The notes: generated by a model not told the origin, from the sequence alone. A DNA stretch of 40,149 nt from Alphaproteobacteria bacterium (GCA_018823905.1 JAHJHL010000044.1:1-40149), one strand, 5' to 3'; shown: positions 1 to 8,386, counted from the first letter of the stretch. Numbers and translations are program-made.

Positions 1-18
1 CTTCGCTCGACACGAACG
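1..18. repeat. Partial copy of a sphingomonad-type dispersed repeat
   Basis: The first 18 bases are identical to positions 16339-16356, where they form the right half of a longer inverted repeat. The window cuts this copy, so its left half would lie upstream. It stands just before the first gene, as expected for an intergenic palindromic repeat. Confidence 0.55.
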
Positions 19-37
19 GTGGGTGGGGGATGCCGCA

Positions 38-769
38 ATGACGATCCGTATCGCGATGTGGTCGGGGCCGCGCAATCTGTCGACCGCGATGATGCGCAGC
101 TTCGGCAGCCGTGCCGATACGCATGTCACGGACGAGCCTTTCTATGGCGCCTATCTGAAAGCAACCGGCGATGCGCAGCCAATGGCCGAGGAGGTCATGG
201 CGGCGATGGACTGCGACTGGCACGGCGTCGCGCGCAGCATGACCGGGCCGAACCCCGCGGATACGCCGATCTGGTACCAAAAGCATATGGCGCATCATAT
301 GGTCGGCCCGATCGCGCACGACGACCTGCCGGGCTTGCGCCACGCCTTCCTGATCCGCGACCCGGCGCGCGTCGTTGCGAGCTATGCGGCCAAGCGCGTC
401 GCGGTGCGGCCCGATCATCTGGGGACCGGCAAGCAAGTCGAGTTTTTCGACCGCGAGGCCGCCCGACTAGGCCACGCGCCGCCGGTGATCGACAGCGCCG
501 ACATCCTGCGCGATCCGCCGTCGATGTTGCAGAAATTGTGCGCAGCGCTGGGGATTGAATGGGATCCGGCGATGCTGTCTTGGGAGGCCGGATTGCGCCC
601 CACCGACGGTGTGTGGGGTTCGCATTGGTACGATGCGGTGGCATCGAGCACCGGCTTCGGCGCGCCCGACAAGCCGCAGCCCGACCTCACTTCGGAGGCC
701 CAAAGCGTCGCCGACGCCTGCCGACCGGACTACGACTATCTGGCGCAGCACAAGATTCCGCTGTCCTAA
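38..769 (+). CDS. Sulfotransferase-like P-loop protein
   Basis: This 243-residue protein begins with a short beta strand and the loop WSGPRNLST (about residues 7-15). That matches the nucleotide-binding loop of the sulfotransferase-like family often annotated next to branched-chain aminotransferases. A second element, HAFLIRDPARVVASY (near residue 105), resembles the 3'-phosphate-binding strand of PAPS-dependent sulfotransferases (RDPxxxxxS). The ATG at 38 is preferred over an in-frame GTG at 23 because a purine-rich GGGGGA stretch lies upstream of it. No signal peptide is visible, so it is probably cytoplasmic. The acceptor is unknown and the activity is unproven for this subfamily. The next gene follows after about 54 bases on the same strand and may share a transcript. 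Confidence 0.7.
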   Translation: MTIRIAMWSGPRNLSTAMMRSFGSRADTHVTDEPFYGAYLKATGDAQPMAEEVMAAMDCDWHGVARSMTGPNPADTPIWYQKHMAHHMVGPIAHDDLPGLRHAFLIRDPARVVASYAAKRVAVRPDHLGTGKQVEFFDREAARLGHAPPVIDSADILRDPPSMLQKLCAALGIEWDPAMLSWEAGLRPTDGVWGSHWYDAVASSTGFGAPDKPQPDLTSEAQSVADACRPDYDYLAQHKIPLS

Positions 770-823
770 TTTTATCGGCTTTGCCATCAGGGTGATGGGT
801 ACCAACAACAGGGCGGGTCAAAC

Positions 824-2149
824 ATGCAATCGCGGGTGAAGTTCGGCAGTTTTCTGCGGGGAATCGGTTTGGGCTCGGCGGCGCTTTTCGCTGCCTCAGC
901 GGCAGCGCAGGCACCCGCGGGTCAGACTGTCATCACCGCGGCACGCTATGTTGACGTGCTGACCGGCAAGACGGTCGAATATCCCGCGATCTTCGTCGGC
1001 CCCGATGGCCGCATCACCAATATCGCCGACGCGCGGATCATCAAATGGGGCAGCGACGTCAGGCACATCAATCTAGGCGACAAGACGCTGGTCCCCGGCT
1101 TGATCGACATGCACGTCCACCTTGACGGTCCCGCCGACATCGGCGGCTATCGCGGGCTGGAATTCACCGACAGTTTCTGGGGCATGACCGCGGTCAAGAA
1201 TGCGCGCGACATGCTCGACGCCGGGTTTACGACCGTGCGTAATGTCGGCGCTGGCGAGCGCAACGACATCGGGCTGAAGCAGGCGATCGATGCGGGCTAT
1301 GCGGTCGGGCCGCGTATCGTCCCGGCGGGCTATGCGCTGGGCGCGACCGGCGGCCATTGCGACAGCACCTTCCTGCCGCCCAGCATGGAAAAGGAAAATG
1401 CGAAAGAAGAGGGGATCGGCGATACGGTTGACGAGCTGCGTTATCAGGTCCGCCGCCAGCGGAAATATGGCGCCGAGGTGATCAAGGTGTGCGCGACCGG
1501 CGGCGTCTTCTCGCGCAACACCGAACCCGGCCAGCTGCAAGTTCCCGAGAACGAACTGCGCGCGATCGCCGACGAAGCGCATCAATGGGGGCTGCGCGTC
1601 GCCGCCCACGCGCATGGCGGGGCGGGCATCCGCGCCGCGATCGCTGCCGGGATCGACACGATCGAACATGCCAGCCTGGTTGATGACGAAGGCATCCGCA
1701 TGGCGGTGGCGCGCAAGCAGCCGGTGTGGTTCGCGATGGACATCTTCAACACCGAATATACGCAAGCCGAGGGCGCGAAAAACGGCGTGCTCGAGGATAA
1801 TCTGCGCAAGGATCGCGAGATCGCCCAGATCCAGCGCGACAATTTCCGGAAAGCGCACCGCGCCGGGGTGCGGATGGTTTTCGCGTCTGATGCCGGGGTG
1901 ATGCCGCACGGTCAGGTCGGCGGCCAGTTCCGCGTCATGGTTGAATATGGGATGACCCCGCTGCAAGCCATTCAGGCCGCGACAAAGAACGCCGCCGAGG
2001 CATTGGGGCGCGAGAAGGATGTCGGGGCGATTGCGGTGGGGCGTTATGCCGATCTGGTCGCGGTCGACGGCGATCCGCTGACCGACGTGCGCCAGCTGGA
2101 AAGTGTTGATGCGGTGGTAAAGGGCGGCGTGCTGGTGAAGGGCGAGTAA
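824..2149 (+). CDS. Exported metal-dependent amidohydrolase
   Basis: This 441-residue protein has a cleavable signal peptide: a basic start, a hydrophobic stretch, then ASAAAQA near residues 23-29. It belongs to the amidohydrolase (imidazolonepropionase/Xaa-Pro dipeptidase-like) superfamily. The metal set is readable: HVH at 97 and 99, Lys221 (a probable carboxylated lysine bridge), His262 or His264 in AAHAHG, His282 in IEHAS, and Asp356 in FASDAG. The C-terminal GRYADLVAVDGDPL is the usual return strand of the small beta domain. It probably hydrolyses a peptide, amide or lactone in the periplasm, but the substrate cannot be told from sequence. Length is normal for the family. A strong GC hairpin follows at 2159-2186. 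Confidence 0.85.
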   Translation: MQSRVKFGSFLRGIGLGSAALFAASAAAQAPAGQTVITAARYVDVLTGKTVEYPAIFVGPDGRITNIADARIIKWGSDVRHINLGDKTLVPGLIDMHVHLDGPADIGGYRGLEFTDSFWGMTAVKNARDMLDAGFTTVRNVGAGERNDIGLKQAIDAGYAVGPRIVPAGYALGATGGHCDSTFLPPSMEKENAKEEGIGDTVDELRYQVRRQRKYGAEVIKVCATGGVFSRNTEPGQLQVPENELRAIADEAHQWGLRVAAHAHGGAGIRAAIAAGIDTIEHASLVDDEGIRMAVARKQPVWFAMDIFNTEYTQAEGAKNGVLEDNLRKDREIAQIQRDNFRKAHRAGVRMVFASDAGVMPHGQVGGQFRVMVEYGMTPLQAIQAATKNAAEALGREKDVGAIAVGRYADLVAVDGDPLTDVRQLESVDAVVKGGVLVKGE

Positions 2150-2158
2150 GCTATCGAT

Positions 2159-2186
2159 CGTCGCCCCCGCCTGCGCGGGGGCGACG
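2159..2186. terminator. 12-bp perfect hairpin between convergent genes
   Basis: The arms 2159-2170 and 2175-2186 are perfectly complementary (CGTCGCCCCCGC with its reverse complement) around a 4-base loop. The element sits between the stops of two convergent genes. No T-tract follows on either strand, so it is either a Rho-assisted or RNA-stabilising hairpin or one copy of a dispersed CCCCGC palindrome. Related hairpins occur at 5700-5719 and 5760-5779. Confidence 0.55.
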
Positions 2187-2192
2187 GATGGC

Positions 2193-2975
2193 TCAATAAA
2201 CCACCAGCTTGTCCACGATCGCATCGCGCATTTCGGGCGTGAAGTTCAGCACCGCCTCGGCATAGGTCGCCACATCGCCATGGTCGCGGCGCACGGTCGC
2301 CAGCGCGGCGTCGAGGAAGATCGGGTTCACCGACATCAAAGTGCGGATCGCATCATCGTGGATTTCGGAATTGTAACGGGCCCGGATATGGTCGCCGCCC
2401 TGCGCGATACGCTCCTCGATCTTGCCCGCGCTGTTGGTCAGCAAATAGTCGTGCATCAGATCGTCCTCATGCACCCCGAGCAGCCGGTGGACGACCGCGA
2501 CGGCAAAGCCGGTGCGGTCCTTTCCGGCGACGCAGTGAACCAGGCTGGGCGCGTCATATTCGGCGAGCGCGGCCAGATAGAGGCGCAGCGTGTTCACCAG
2601 CACCGGGCGATAGGGCATCCCGGCATAGACATCGATCATCCGCGAGCGCGCCGTGTCATTGTCGATCGTCCCGCCCGCGGCTTGCAAATGGGGAGCGAGA
2701 CCCGCGGTATTGCCCTCGGCATAGAGAACACGCGCCGAAAAGCCTTCGGGCCGCCGACAGGGATGCAGCGCGCGTTCGTCGTCACCGCGCAGGTCGATGA
2801 TCGTCTCGATCCCCAGCTTGTGCACCGCGGCCAGATCGTCGTCATTCGCGTCCTGATGATGCGCCGATCGCCACAACATGCCGCTGCGCAGTCGCCCGCC
2901 GCCTTCGACGGCATAGCCGCCATAATCGCGGAAATTGTGGATGCCGGAGAGGGGGAGGACACGCTCGGCAATCAT
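2193..2975 (-). CDS. Tyrosine phosphatase-like protein (Y_phosphatase3 type)
   Basis: This 260-residue protein carries the Cys-based phosphatase loop HCVAGKDRTG, with nucleophile Cys148 and Arg154. The lysine after glycine (GKDRTG) is typical of the Y_phosphatase3 family, which includes lipid or dual-specificity phosphatases such as mycobacterial PtpB. An upstream LRGDDER segment could carry the general acid. The ATG at 2975 is chosen because AGGAGA (2982-2987) is 6 bases away. The ATG at 2981 would abut the Shine-Dalgarno sequence. It follows the crotonase gene with almost no gap, so the two are probably translated from one message. A substrate linked to acyl-CoA metabolism is not shown. Confidence 0.82.
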   Translation of the reverse strand: MIAERVLPLSGIHNFRDYGGYAVEGGGRLRSGMLWRSAHHQDANDDDLAAVHKLGIETIIDLRGDDERALHPCRRPEGFSARVLYAEGNTAGLAPHLQAAGGTIDNDTARSRMIDVYAGMPYRPVLVNTLRLYLAALAEYDAPSLVHCVAGKDRTGFAVAVVHRLLGVHEDDLMHDYLLTNSAGKIEERIAQGGDHIRARYNSEIHDDAIRTLMSVNPIFLDAALATVRRDHGDVATYAEAVLNFTPEMRDAIVDKLVVY

Positions 2976-2977
2976 GG

Positions 2978-3781
2978 TCATTCTCCTGTAAACACGGGCG
3001 GGCGTTTATCGACGAAGGCGTTGATCGCCTCCCGGTTATCGGCCGTCTCGTGCACGATCGCCTGAAAGGCGGCGCTGAGCTCCAATATGTCGCTCATCCG
3101 GCTATGCTGGGCCTCGCGCAGCAGCCGCTTCGTCAGTCGCAGCGCGCGGGGTGGATTGCATACGATCCGTTCGGCGATCGCAATCGCGCGATCGAGCAGT
3201 TCCGCGTCGGGGACGACATCCGTCACCAGACCATATTCCTTTGCCTGCTGCGCGTCAAAGCGGTCGCCGGTCAGGAAAAGTTCGGCGGCGCGCGGATAGC
3301 CGAGTATCTTTTGCAGCAGCCAGGCGCCCCCGTCACCGGGGACGATCCCGACCTTGATAAAACTGCACGCGAATTTGGCACTCTCGGCGGCAATACGGAT
3401 GTCGCAGGTGCAGGCAAGGTCGGCGCCAAGGCCGATCGCATGGCCGTTGACCGCGGCGATCATCGGCACTTCGCAATCCATCAGTGCGCGGATCACCGCC
3501 TGCACGCCCTTGCGATAATTGGCACGCGTGGAGTCGGGCTGGTCGAGGACGCCGATGCCGGTGCGATCCTGCATGCCTTTCAGATTGCCACCGGCGCTGA
3601 AGGCCTTGCCGCTGCCGGTCAGGATGATCGCGCTGACGCCACGGTCGTCGCCGAGGGTGCGGAGCGTGTCGATGATGTCCTGGCAATCCTCATGCGTGCC
3701 GATCGCGTTCATGCTTTCGGGTTTGATCATCGTCAGGATCGCGATCTTGCCCCGCCGTTCGACACTCAGAAATTCACCCAT
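2978..3781 (-). CDS. Crotonase-fold enoyl-CoA hydratase/isomerase family protein
   Basis: This 267-residue crotonase has the oxyanion-hole segments AFSAGGNLK and HAIGLGADLA. The two glutamates of classic enoyl-CoA hydratase are not conserved: the first position aligns to Asp in GLGADLA, and the second, in a KFACSFIKVG segment, aligns to Phe. A PGDGG motif follows. This pattern is closer to PaaG-like isomerases than to hydratases. It would act on acyl-CoA in the cytoplasm. The ATG at 3781 is preferred over the in-frame TTG at 3787 because AAGGA lies about 9 bases upstream. The gene is divergent from the acyl-CoA dehydrogenase at 3833 across a 51-base gap, and the phosphatase gene follows it. 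Confidence 0.85.
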   Translation of the reverse strand: MGEFLSVERRGKIAILTMIKPESMNAIGTHEDCQDIIDTLRTLGDDRGVSAIILTGSGKAFSAGGNLKGMQDRTGIGVLDQPDSTRANYRKGVQAVIRALMDCEVPMIAAVNGHAIGLGADLACTCDIRIAAESAKFACSFIKVGIVPGDGGAWLLQKILGYPRAAELFLTGDRFDAQQAKEYGLVTDVVPDAELLDRAIAIAERIVCNPPRALRLTKRLLREAQHSRMSDILELSAAFQAIVHETADNREAINAFVDKRPPVFTGE

Positions 3782-3832
3782 CGCCAATAATCCTTTGCTG
3801 CTCTGGAAAAGCTATTGCATGGCTGACGGGAC

Positions 3833-4972
3833 ATGCAAGGCTTTGCGCTCTATCCCTTCAATCCACCCGGCGACGTTGCGGCACTGCGTGCCGGGTTGCG
3901 AAACTGGCTCGCGGTGAACCAGCCGCAGGGCGACATCGTTTCGCGCGCAAATTGCTGGGCGAGCTTCGATGCCGATTTCAGCCGCGCGCTCGGCGCCGCG
4001 GGCTATGTCGGGATGACCTTGCCGACGCGTTATGGCGGCGGCGATCGGCATCCGCTCGAACGCTATGTGGTGATCGAGGAATTGCTGGCGGCGGGAGCCC
4101 CGGTCGGCGCGCACTGGATTGCCGACCGCCAGACCGGGCCGCTGATCGTGCGCTATGGAAGCGAGGAGCAGCGTCAGCGCTATTTGCCGGGGATTGCCAA
4201 GGGCGAGCTCTTTGCGTGCATCGGCCTGTCCGAACATGGTGCCGGGTCCGACTTGACGGCGGTGCGCACGACCGCGCGGGAGACCGCCGAAGGCTGGCGC
4301 ATCAACGGGCAGAAGATCTGGACTACCGGCGCGCATTTTTCGCACATCATGCTGGCGCTCGTCCGCACCGAAGAAGGCAGCGAGCGCAACGCCGGATTGA
4401 GTCAGTTGCTGATCGACCTCGACACCCCCGGGGTCACGATCCGCCCGATCATCGACATGGCGGGGCATCATGATTTCAACGAAGTGTTTTTCGACGATGT
4501 GCTCGTCCCGCACGGCGCGCTGGTCGGGACGCGCGGGCAGGGGTGGCAGCAGGTCACCGCCGAGCTGGGGCTCGAACGATCGGGGCCGGAACGCTATCTG
4601 TCGAGCCATGCGCTATTCGCCGCGCTGATCGATGCGGCGGGCGCCGATCCGGACCCCGCGATTGCCGTGTTGATCGGCGAACTTACCGCCGAGATGTGGA
4701 CGCTGCGCCAACTGTCGATGTCGACGGCGGCCAAGCTGGCGGCGGGCGAAGATCCCATGGTCGAGGCGTCGGTGGTCAAGGAATTGGGCAATGCGTTCGA
4801 GCAGGACATGCCGCGGCGGGTGCAGGCAATCGTCAATTGTGGCTGGGACGACACGGACGATCTGGCGCGCCTGCTCCGCGCGCTGCTCATCGCATCGCCC
4901 AGCTTTTCGCTGCGCGGCGGGACGCGTGAGGTGATCCGCGGGATCATCGCCCGCGGACTGGGCCTCAGATGA
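3833..4972 (+). CDS. Acyl-CoA dehydrogenase, large partner of a pair
   Basis: This 379-residue flavoprotein has the full acyl-CoA dehydrogenase layout: an N-terminal helical domain, a middle beta domain with ACIGLSEHGAGSD and INGQKIWTTGA, and a C-terminal helical domain ending GGTREVIRGIIARGLG. The residue before the GT motif is Gly, not the Glu used as catalytic base in medium-chain enzymes, so the base must come from elsewhere. It should oxidise an acyl-CoA to the 2-enoyl form and pass electrons to ETF. Its stop overlaps the start of the next, shorter dehydrogenase gene by ATGA (4969-4972), which suggests coupled synthesis and a heteromeric enzyme. The Shine-Dalgarno sequence is weak. Confidence 0.88.
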   Translation: MQGFALYPFNPPGDVAALRAGLRNWLAVNQPQGDIVSRANCWASFDADFSRALGAAGYVGMTLPTRYGGGDRHPLERYVVIEELLAAGAPVGAHWIADRQTGPLIVRYGSEEQRQRYLPGIAKGELFACIGLSEHGAGSDLTAVRTTARETAEGWRINGQKIWTTGAHFSHIMLALVRTEEGSERNAGLSQLLIDLDTPGVTIRPIIDMAGHHDFNEVFFDDVLVPHGALVGTRGQGWQQVTAELGLERSGPERYLSSHALFAALIDAAGADPDPAIAVLIGELTAEMWTLRQLSMSTAAKLAAGEDPMVEASVVKELGNAFEQDMPRRVQAIVNCGWDDTDDLARLLRALLIASPSFSLRGGTREVIRGIIARGLGLR

Positions 4973-5685
4973 GCTCGGCGCGCGAGATGCTGTGCGACAC
5001 CGCGCGGGCGGTGTTTGCGGAGGCGGCGACAGCGGGGATCGCGCCCGTCGAAGAGGCCGGTTTTGCCCTGCTGCTGGTGCAGGAAGAAGCGGGCGGGTTC
5101 GGCGGCGACTGGGGTGACGTAAATGCCGTGCTACAGATCGCGGGCGTCATGGTTCCCGACCTGCCGGTGGCCGAGCTGATCGCCAGCGACGCGCTGCAAT
5201 CTGCCGCGACGGTCAGCTTGATGGCGGGGGCGATGGGTGAGGCGCTGGCGCTGTCGATCGACCATGTGAATACACGGCAGCAATTCGGGCGACCACTGGG
5301 CAAGTTTCAGGCGGTGCAGCAATCGCTGGCGGTGATGGCGTGCGAGGTGCGCGCGGTTGAGGCGGCGGCGGCGGCGTTGGCGGCGCGGCTTGATGCGGTG
5401 GATATTGATCCGGCTACGGCGGATTTTGAGATTGCTGCGGCGAAGCTGCGTGCGAACCGGGCGGTGGGCATTGTCACATCGATCGCGCATCAAGTCCATG
5501 GCGCGATCGGCTTTACGGAAGAATATGACCTTCACCGCGTCACGGTGCCGCTGATGCGGTGGCGCGGCGAGCATGGGAATGATGCGTACTGGGCGGCGAG
5601 GCTGGGGCGGCAGGTGGCCGGGTTCGGTGGACAGGGGCTGTGGGAAGCGCTGACAATCCGGTCGGATAAATCCCGAACGGAGTAA
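4969..5685 (+). CDS. Short acyl-CoA dehydrogenase-like subunit lacking the beta domain
   Basis: At 238 residues this is far shorter than the usual 360-400. About 85 residues of N-terminal helical sequence run straight into the C-terminal helical domain, which carries NTRQQFGRPLGKFQAVQ (the FAD-contacting RxxFG element) and HQVHGAIGFTEEYDLH. The central beta-barrel domain that covers FAD and the acyl chain is missing. The reading frame is clean, so this looks like a stable architecture, not a broken gene. With the 4-base ATGA overlap it is best read as the partner subunit of the 3833-4972 enzyme, by analogy with heteromeric FadE/ChsE-type dehydrogenases. The complex itself is inferred. Confidence 0.8.
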   Translation: MSSAREMLCDTARAVFAEAATAGIAPVEEAGFALLLVQEEAGGFGGDWGDVNAVLQIAGVMVPDLPVAELIASDALQSAATVSLMAGAMGEALALSIDHVNTRQQFGRPLGKFQAVQQSLAVMACEVRAVEAAAAALAARLDAVDIDPATADFEIAAAKLRANRAVGIVTSIAHQVHGAIGFTEEYDLHRVTVPLMRWRGEHGNDAYWAARLGRQVAGFGGQGLWEALTIRSDKSRTE

Positions 5686-5699
5686 TTTGGAAGCCGCGT

Positions 5700-5779
5700 G
5701 CTCCCGCGCTGGCGGGAGCCCATCACCTGTTCGTGCCAAATGGAACCAACCGGAGATGGGTCCCCGCCTTCGCGGGGAC
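5700..5779. repeat. Paired GC-hairpin intergenic element
   Basis: Two hairpins stand about 40 bases apart between convergent genes. The first has arms 5700-5707 and 5712-5719 (GCTCCCGC with GCGGGAGC), and the second has arms 5760-5767 and 5772-5779 (GTCCCCGC with GCGGGGAC). The flanks are also inverted: CCATC after the first and GATGG before the second. It therefore looks like a BIME-style composite of two facing units, of the sort scattered through sphingomonad genomes. It may also help end both transcripts, though no T-tract follows. Confidence 0.65.
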
Positions 5780-5790
5780 ACGGTTGTTCT

Positions 5791-6921
5791 TTACTTCACC
5801 GCACCACCATCGCGCAGCGCCGCAATCTTGGCCGAATCATAACCAAGCCCCGCCAGCACCGCATCGCCATCGGCGCCGACCGCCGGGGCGGGCCGAGGGG
5901 TATCGTTGACCGTTGCCGAATAGCGCGGCGCGGGCGCGGGCTGCACCGCACCGCCGACGGTCAGAAAGGTTTCGCGTTCGACATTATGCGGATGCTGCGG
6001 TGCTTCGCCCAGCGACAGGATCGGCGCGAAGCAGGCATCGGTCATTTCCATGATCGCGCACCATTCGTCGCGGGTTTTGGTTTTGAACAAGGTGGTGAGT
6101 TTGTCCTTGAGCGGCCCCCATTTCGACGGGTCCATCTGCGCATCGAAATCGGGATCGTCGGTCAGTCCGGTCTTTTCGCGCAGCAACGCGTAGAATTGCG
6201 GTTCGATCGACCCGATCGAGATGAATTTGCCGTCAGCACACACATAGCTGTCATAGAAATGCGCCGCTCCGTCGAGCAGGTTGACGCCCGCCTCGTCCTT
6301 CAGGCGGCCCATCGCCTTGAAACCCCAGGTCATGCCCGCGAGCAACGCCGAGCCGTCGGTCATCGCGCAGTCGATCACCTGCCCCTCGCCGGTACGTGCC
6401 GCATGGACGAGCGCGCTCGCCATACCGAAGGCGAGCATCATGCCGCCACCGCCGAAGTCGCCGACATAATTGACCGGCGGCACGGGCTTTTCGCCCGCGC
6501 GGCCGATGCCGTGGAGGACGCCTGACAGCGCGATATAGTTGATGTCGTGGCCCGCCGACTGCGCATAAGGCCCATACTGCCCCCAACCGGTCATGCGACC
6601 ATAGATCAGCTTGGGATTATCGGCGAGCAGCACATCCGGACCAAGACCAAGGCGCTCCATCACGCCGGGACGGTAGCCCTCGATGATCCCGTCGGCGCTT
6701 TTGCACAAATCCCGCGCAATCTGGACCGCTTCCGGATTCTTCATGTCGAGCGCGATCGAGGTCCGGTTGCGGCTGAGCGGATCGCGCGGGTCCATAAACC
6801 CACCGGGGCGGTCGATGCGGATGACCTCGGCGCCATGGTCGGCGAGCATCATCCCGCAGAAGGGACCGGGACCGATCCCGGCAAATTCGATGATTTTGAT
6901 ACCGCGCAACGGACCTGACAT
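5791..6921 (-). CDS. Family III CoA-transferase fold, alpha-methylacyl-CoA racemase-like
   Basis: This 376-residue protein begins GPLRGIKIIEFAGIGPGPF, the standard family III (CaiB/BaiF) start. It has GHDINY with His125 and a YVGDFGGGGM segment with Asp155. These match the His/Asp pair that inverts the alpha carbon in mycobacterial and mammalian alpha-methylacyl-CoA racemases, and the spacing is nearly the same. It would interconvert 2R- and 2S-methylacyl-CoA so that stereospecific dehydrogenases can act on methyl-branched or steroid side chains. An AGGGAG Shine-Dalgarno sequence precedes the ATG. It lies between acyl-CoA dehydrogenase clusters, which fits. A true CoA transferase remains possible. 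Confidence 0.85.
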   Translation of the reverse strand: MSGPLRGIKIIEFAGIGPGPFCGMMLADHGAEVIRIDRPGGFMDPRDPLSRNRTSIALDMKNPEAVQIARDLCKSADGIIEGYRPGVMERLGLGPDVLLADNPKLIYGRMTGWGQYGPYAQSAGHDINYIALSGVLHGIGRAGEKPVPPVNYVGDFGGGGMMLAFGMASALVHAARTGEGQVIDCAMTDGSALLAGMTWGFKAMGRLKDEAGVNLLDGAAHFYDSYVCADGKFISIGSIEPQFYALLREKTGLTDDPDFDAQMDPSKWGPLKDKLTTLFKTKTRDEWCAIMEMTDACFAPILSLGEAPQHPHNVERETFLTVGGAVQPAPAPRYSATVNDTPRPAPAVGADGDAVLAGLGYDSAKIAALRDGGAVK

Positions 6922-7039
6922 ATCTTGCTCCCTGTTAGCTCATGTTCGATGGTGGGCGGCGCGTGCGGCCCGATTGTCTTTGAAGTGTCCCAATGCGATT
7001 CTAGCGCGTCATTGATTCCGAACGGAGAGGTTTCCCAAG

Positions 7040-8377
7040 ATGCTCAATCGCCGCCAATTTTCCATGACCGCCTTTGCCTTTGCGGGTCTTGCCATGCAAA
7101 GCCGCGCCGTGGCGGGCGGGCTGATGGCGACCGCGCCCGGCTACGGCCCGCTGCAAAGCGACCCCGCGGGGCTGATCGACCTGCCGCCCGGATTTTCCTA
7201 TCAGATTGTCTCGCAGCTTGGCGACGCGATGAGCGATGGGTACCGCGTCCCCGATCGTGCCGACGGCATGGGCTGTTTTCGCCTCGATAGCGGCAAGCTG
7301 GCGCTGGTGCGCAATCACGAGCTGGGACCGAAACATATCGCAAGCGGGCCTTTGAATGCTGGCGCGGCGGTGCCGGAAGGCACATTCGACCGCGTTGGCG
7401 GGGCGGCCATTCCGGGCGGCACAACGACGCTGGTGCTCGATGCCAACACATTGGAGGTTGAGCAGGAATATCTCAGCCTGCTCGGAACGATCCGCAACTG
7501 CGCGGGCGGGGTGACGCCCTGGAACAGCTGGCTGTCGTGCGAGGAAAGCGTCGCTGGCCCTGCTGATGGCCTCGGCCAGTCGCATGGCTGGATTTTCGAC
7601 GTGCCTGCCGACGCGGGCAAGCTCGTCAAGGCCGAGCCGCTCAAAGCCATGGGCCGGTTCGTGCGCGAGGCCGCCGCGGTCGATCCGCGCACCGGTATCG
7701 TCTATATGACCGAGGATCGCGAAGACAGCCTGTTCTATCGTTTTCTCCCCGATGTTCCGGGTTCGCTCCACCGTGGCGGGCGATTGCAGGCGCTGGCCTT
7801 CTTCGACAAAAATGTCGCGGACAGCCGTAACTGGACGGCACCGGTGATGCAGCCGGGGAGCTGGCATTTCGCCGACTGGATCGACCTCTACGACCCCGAA
7901 AGCCCCGCCGACGATCTGCGCCAACGCGGCGCGACCAAGGGCGCGGCCCGCTTTGCGCGCGGCGAAGGCATCCATTGGGGTGATAACGAGCTCTACTTCA
8001 CTTGCACCTCGGGCGGACCCGCAAAGCAAGGCCAGATCATGCGCTATCGCCCCTCGCATTATGAGGGGACGCCGCAGGAACGATCGAATCCGGGCCGGTT
8101 GCAGCTGTTCCTCGAATCGACCGACCCCGCGCAATACAGCTTCGGCGACAACCTGACGGTCGCGCCGAACGGCCATCTGATCGTGTGTGAAGACCAATAT
8201 GAAGACACGGTCGACAATCATCTGCGCGGGGTCACTCCCTATGGCGAGGTTTATGCCTTTGGCCGGATCCGGGTGCAGACCGAACCGGCGGGCGCCTGTT
8301 TTGCGCCCGACGGCAAGACCATGTTCGTGAACCTGTATAGCCCGACCAAGACCCTCGCGATTCGCGGCCCGTTCTGA
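7040..8377 (+). CDS. PhoX-family (DUF839) exported phosphatase
   Basis: This 445-residue protein has an N-terminal NRRQFSM element followed by a hydrophobic stretch ending SRAVAG, which reads as a Tat-type signal and suggests export in folded form. Family motifs include RNHELGPKH, RNCAGGVTPWNSWLSCEES with Cys154, HGWIFDV and a C-terminal PAGACFAPDGKTMFVN. In PhoX the matching cysteine and acidic residues bind iron and calcium. The protein is shorter than classic PhoX (over 600 residues) and belongs to the compact DUF839 branch, so phosphomonoesterase activity is likely but not certain. A GGAGAGG Shine-Dalgarno sequence precedes the ATG. It converges on the thiolase gene with only 9 bases between stops. 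Confidence 0.82.
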   Translation: MLNRRQFSMTAFAFAGLAMQSRAVAGGLMATAPGYGPLQSDPAGLIDLPPGFSYQIVSQLGDAMSDGYRVPDRADGMGCFRLDSGKLALVRNHELGPKHIASGPLNAGAAVPEGTFDRVGGAAIPGGTTTLVLDANTLEVEQEYLSLLGTIRNCAGGVTPWNSWLSCEESVAGPADGLGQSHGWIFDVPADAGKLVKAEPLKAMGRFVREAAAVDPRTGIVYMTEDREDSLFYRFLPDVPGSLHRGGRLQALAFFDKNVADSRNWTAPVMQPGSWHFADWIDLYDPESPADDLRQRGATKGAARFARGEGIHWGDNELYFTCTSGGPAKQGQIMRYRPSHYEGTPQERSNPGRLQLFLESTDPAQYSFGDNLTVAPNGHLIVCEDQYEDTVDNHLRGVTPYGEVYAFGRIRVQTEPAGACFAPDGKTMFVNLYSPTKTLAIRGPF

Positions 8378-8386
8378 ACCGCTCGC

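Noticed and set aside
1073-2224. 383-residue open frame on the minus strand opposite the amidohydrolase gene
   Set aside because: The plus-strand gene has a signal peptide and all metal ligands. The antisense frame has none and runs through the hairpin into the next gene.
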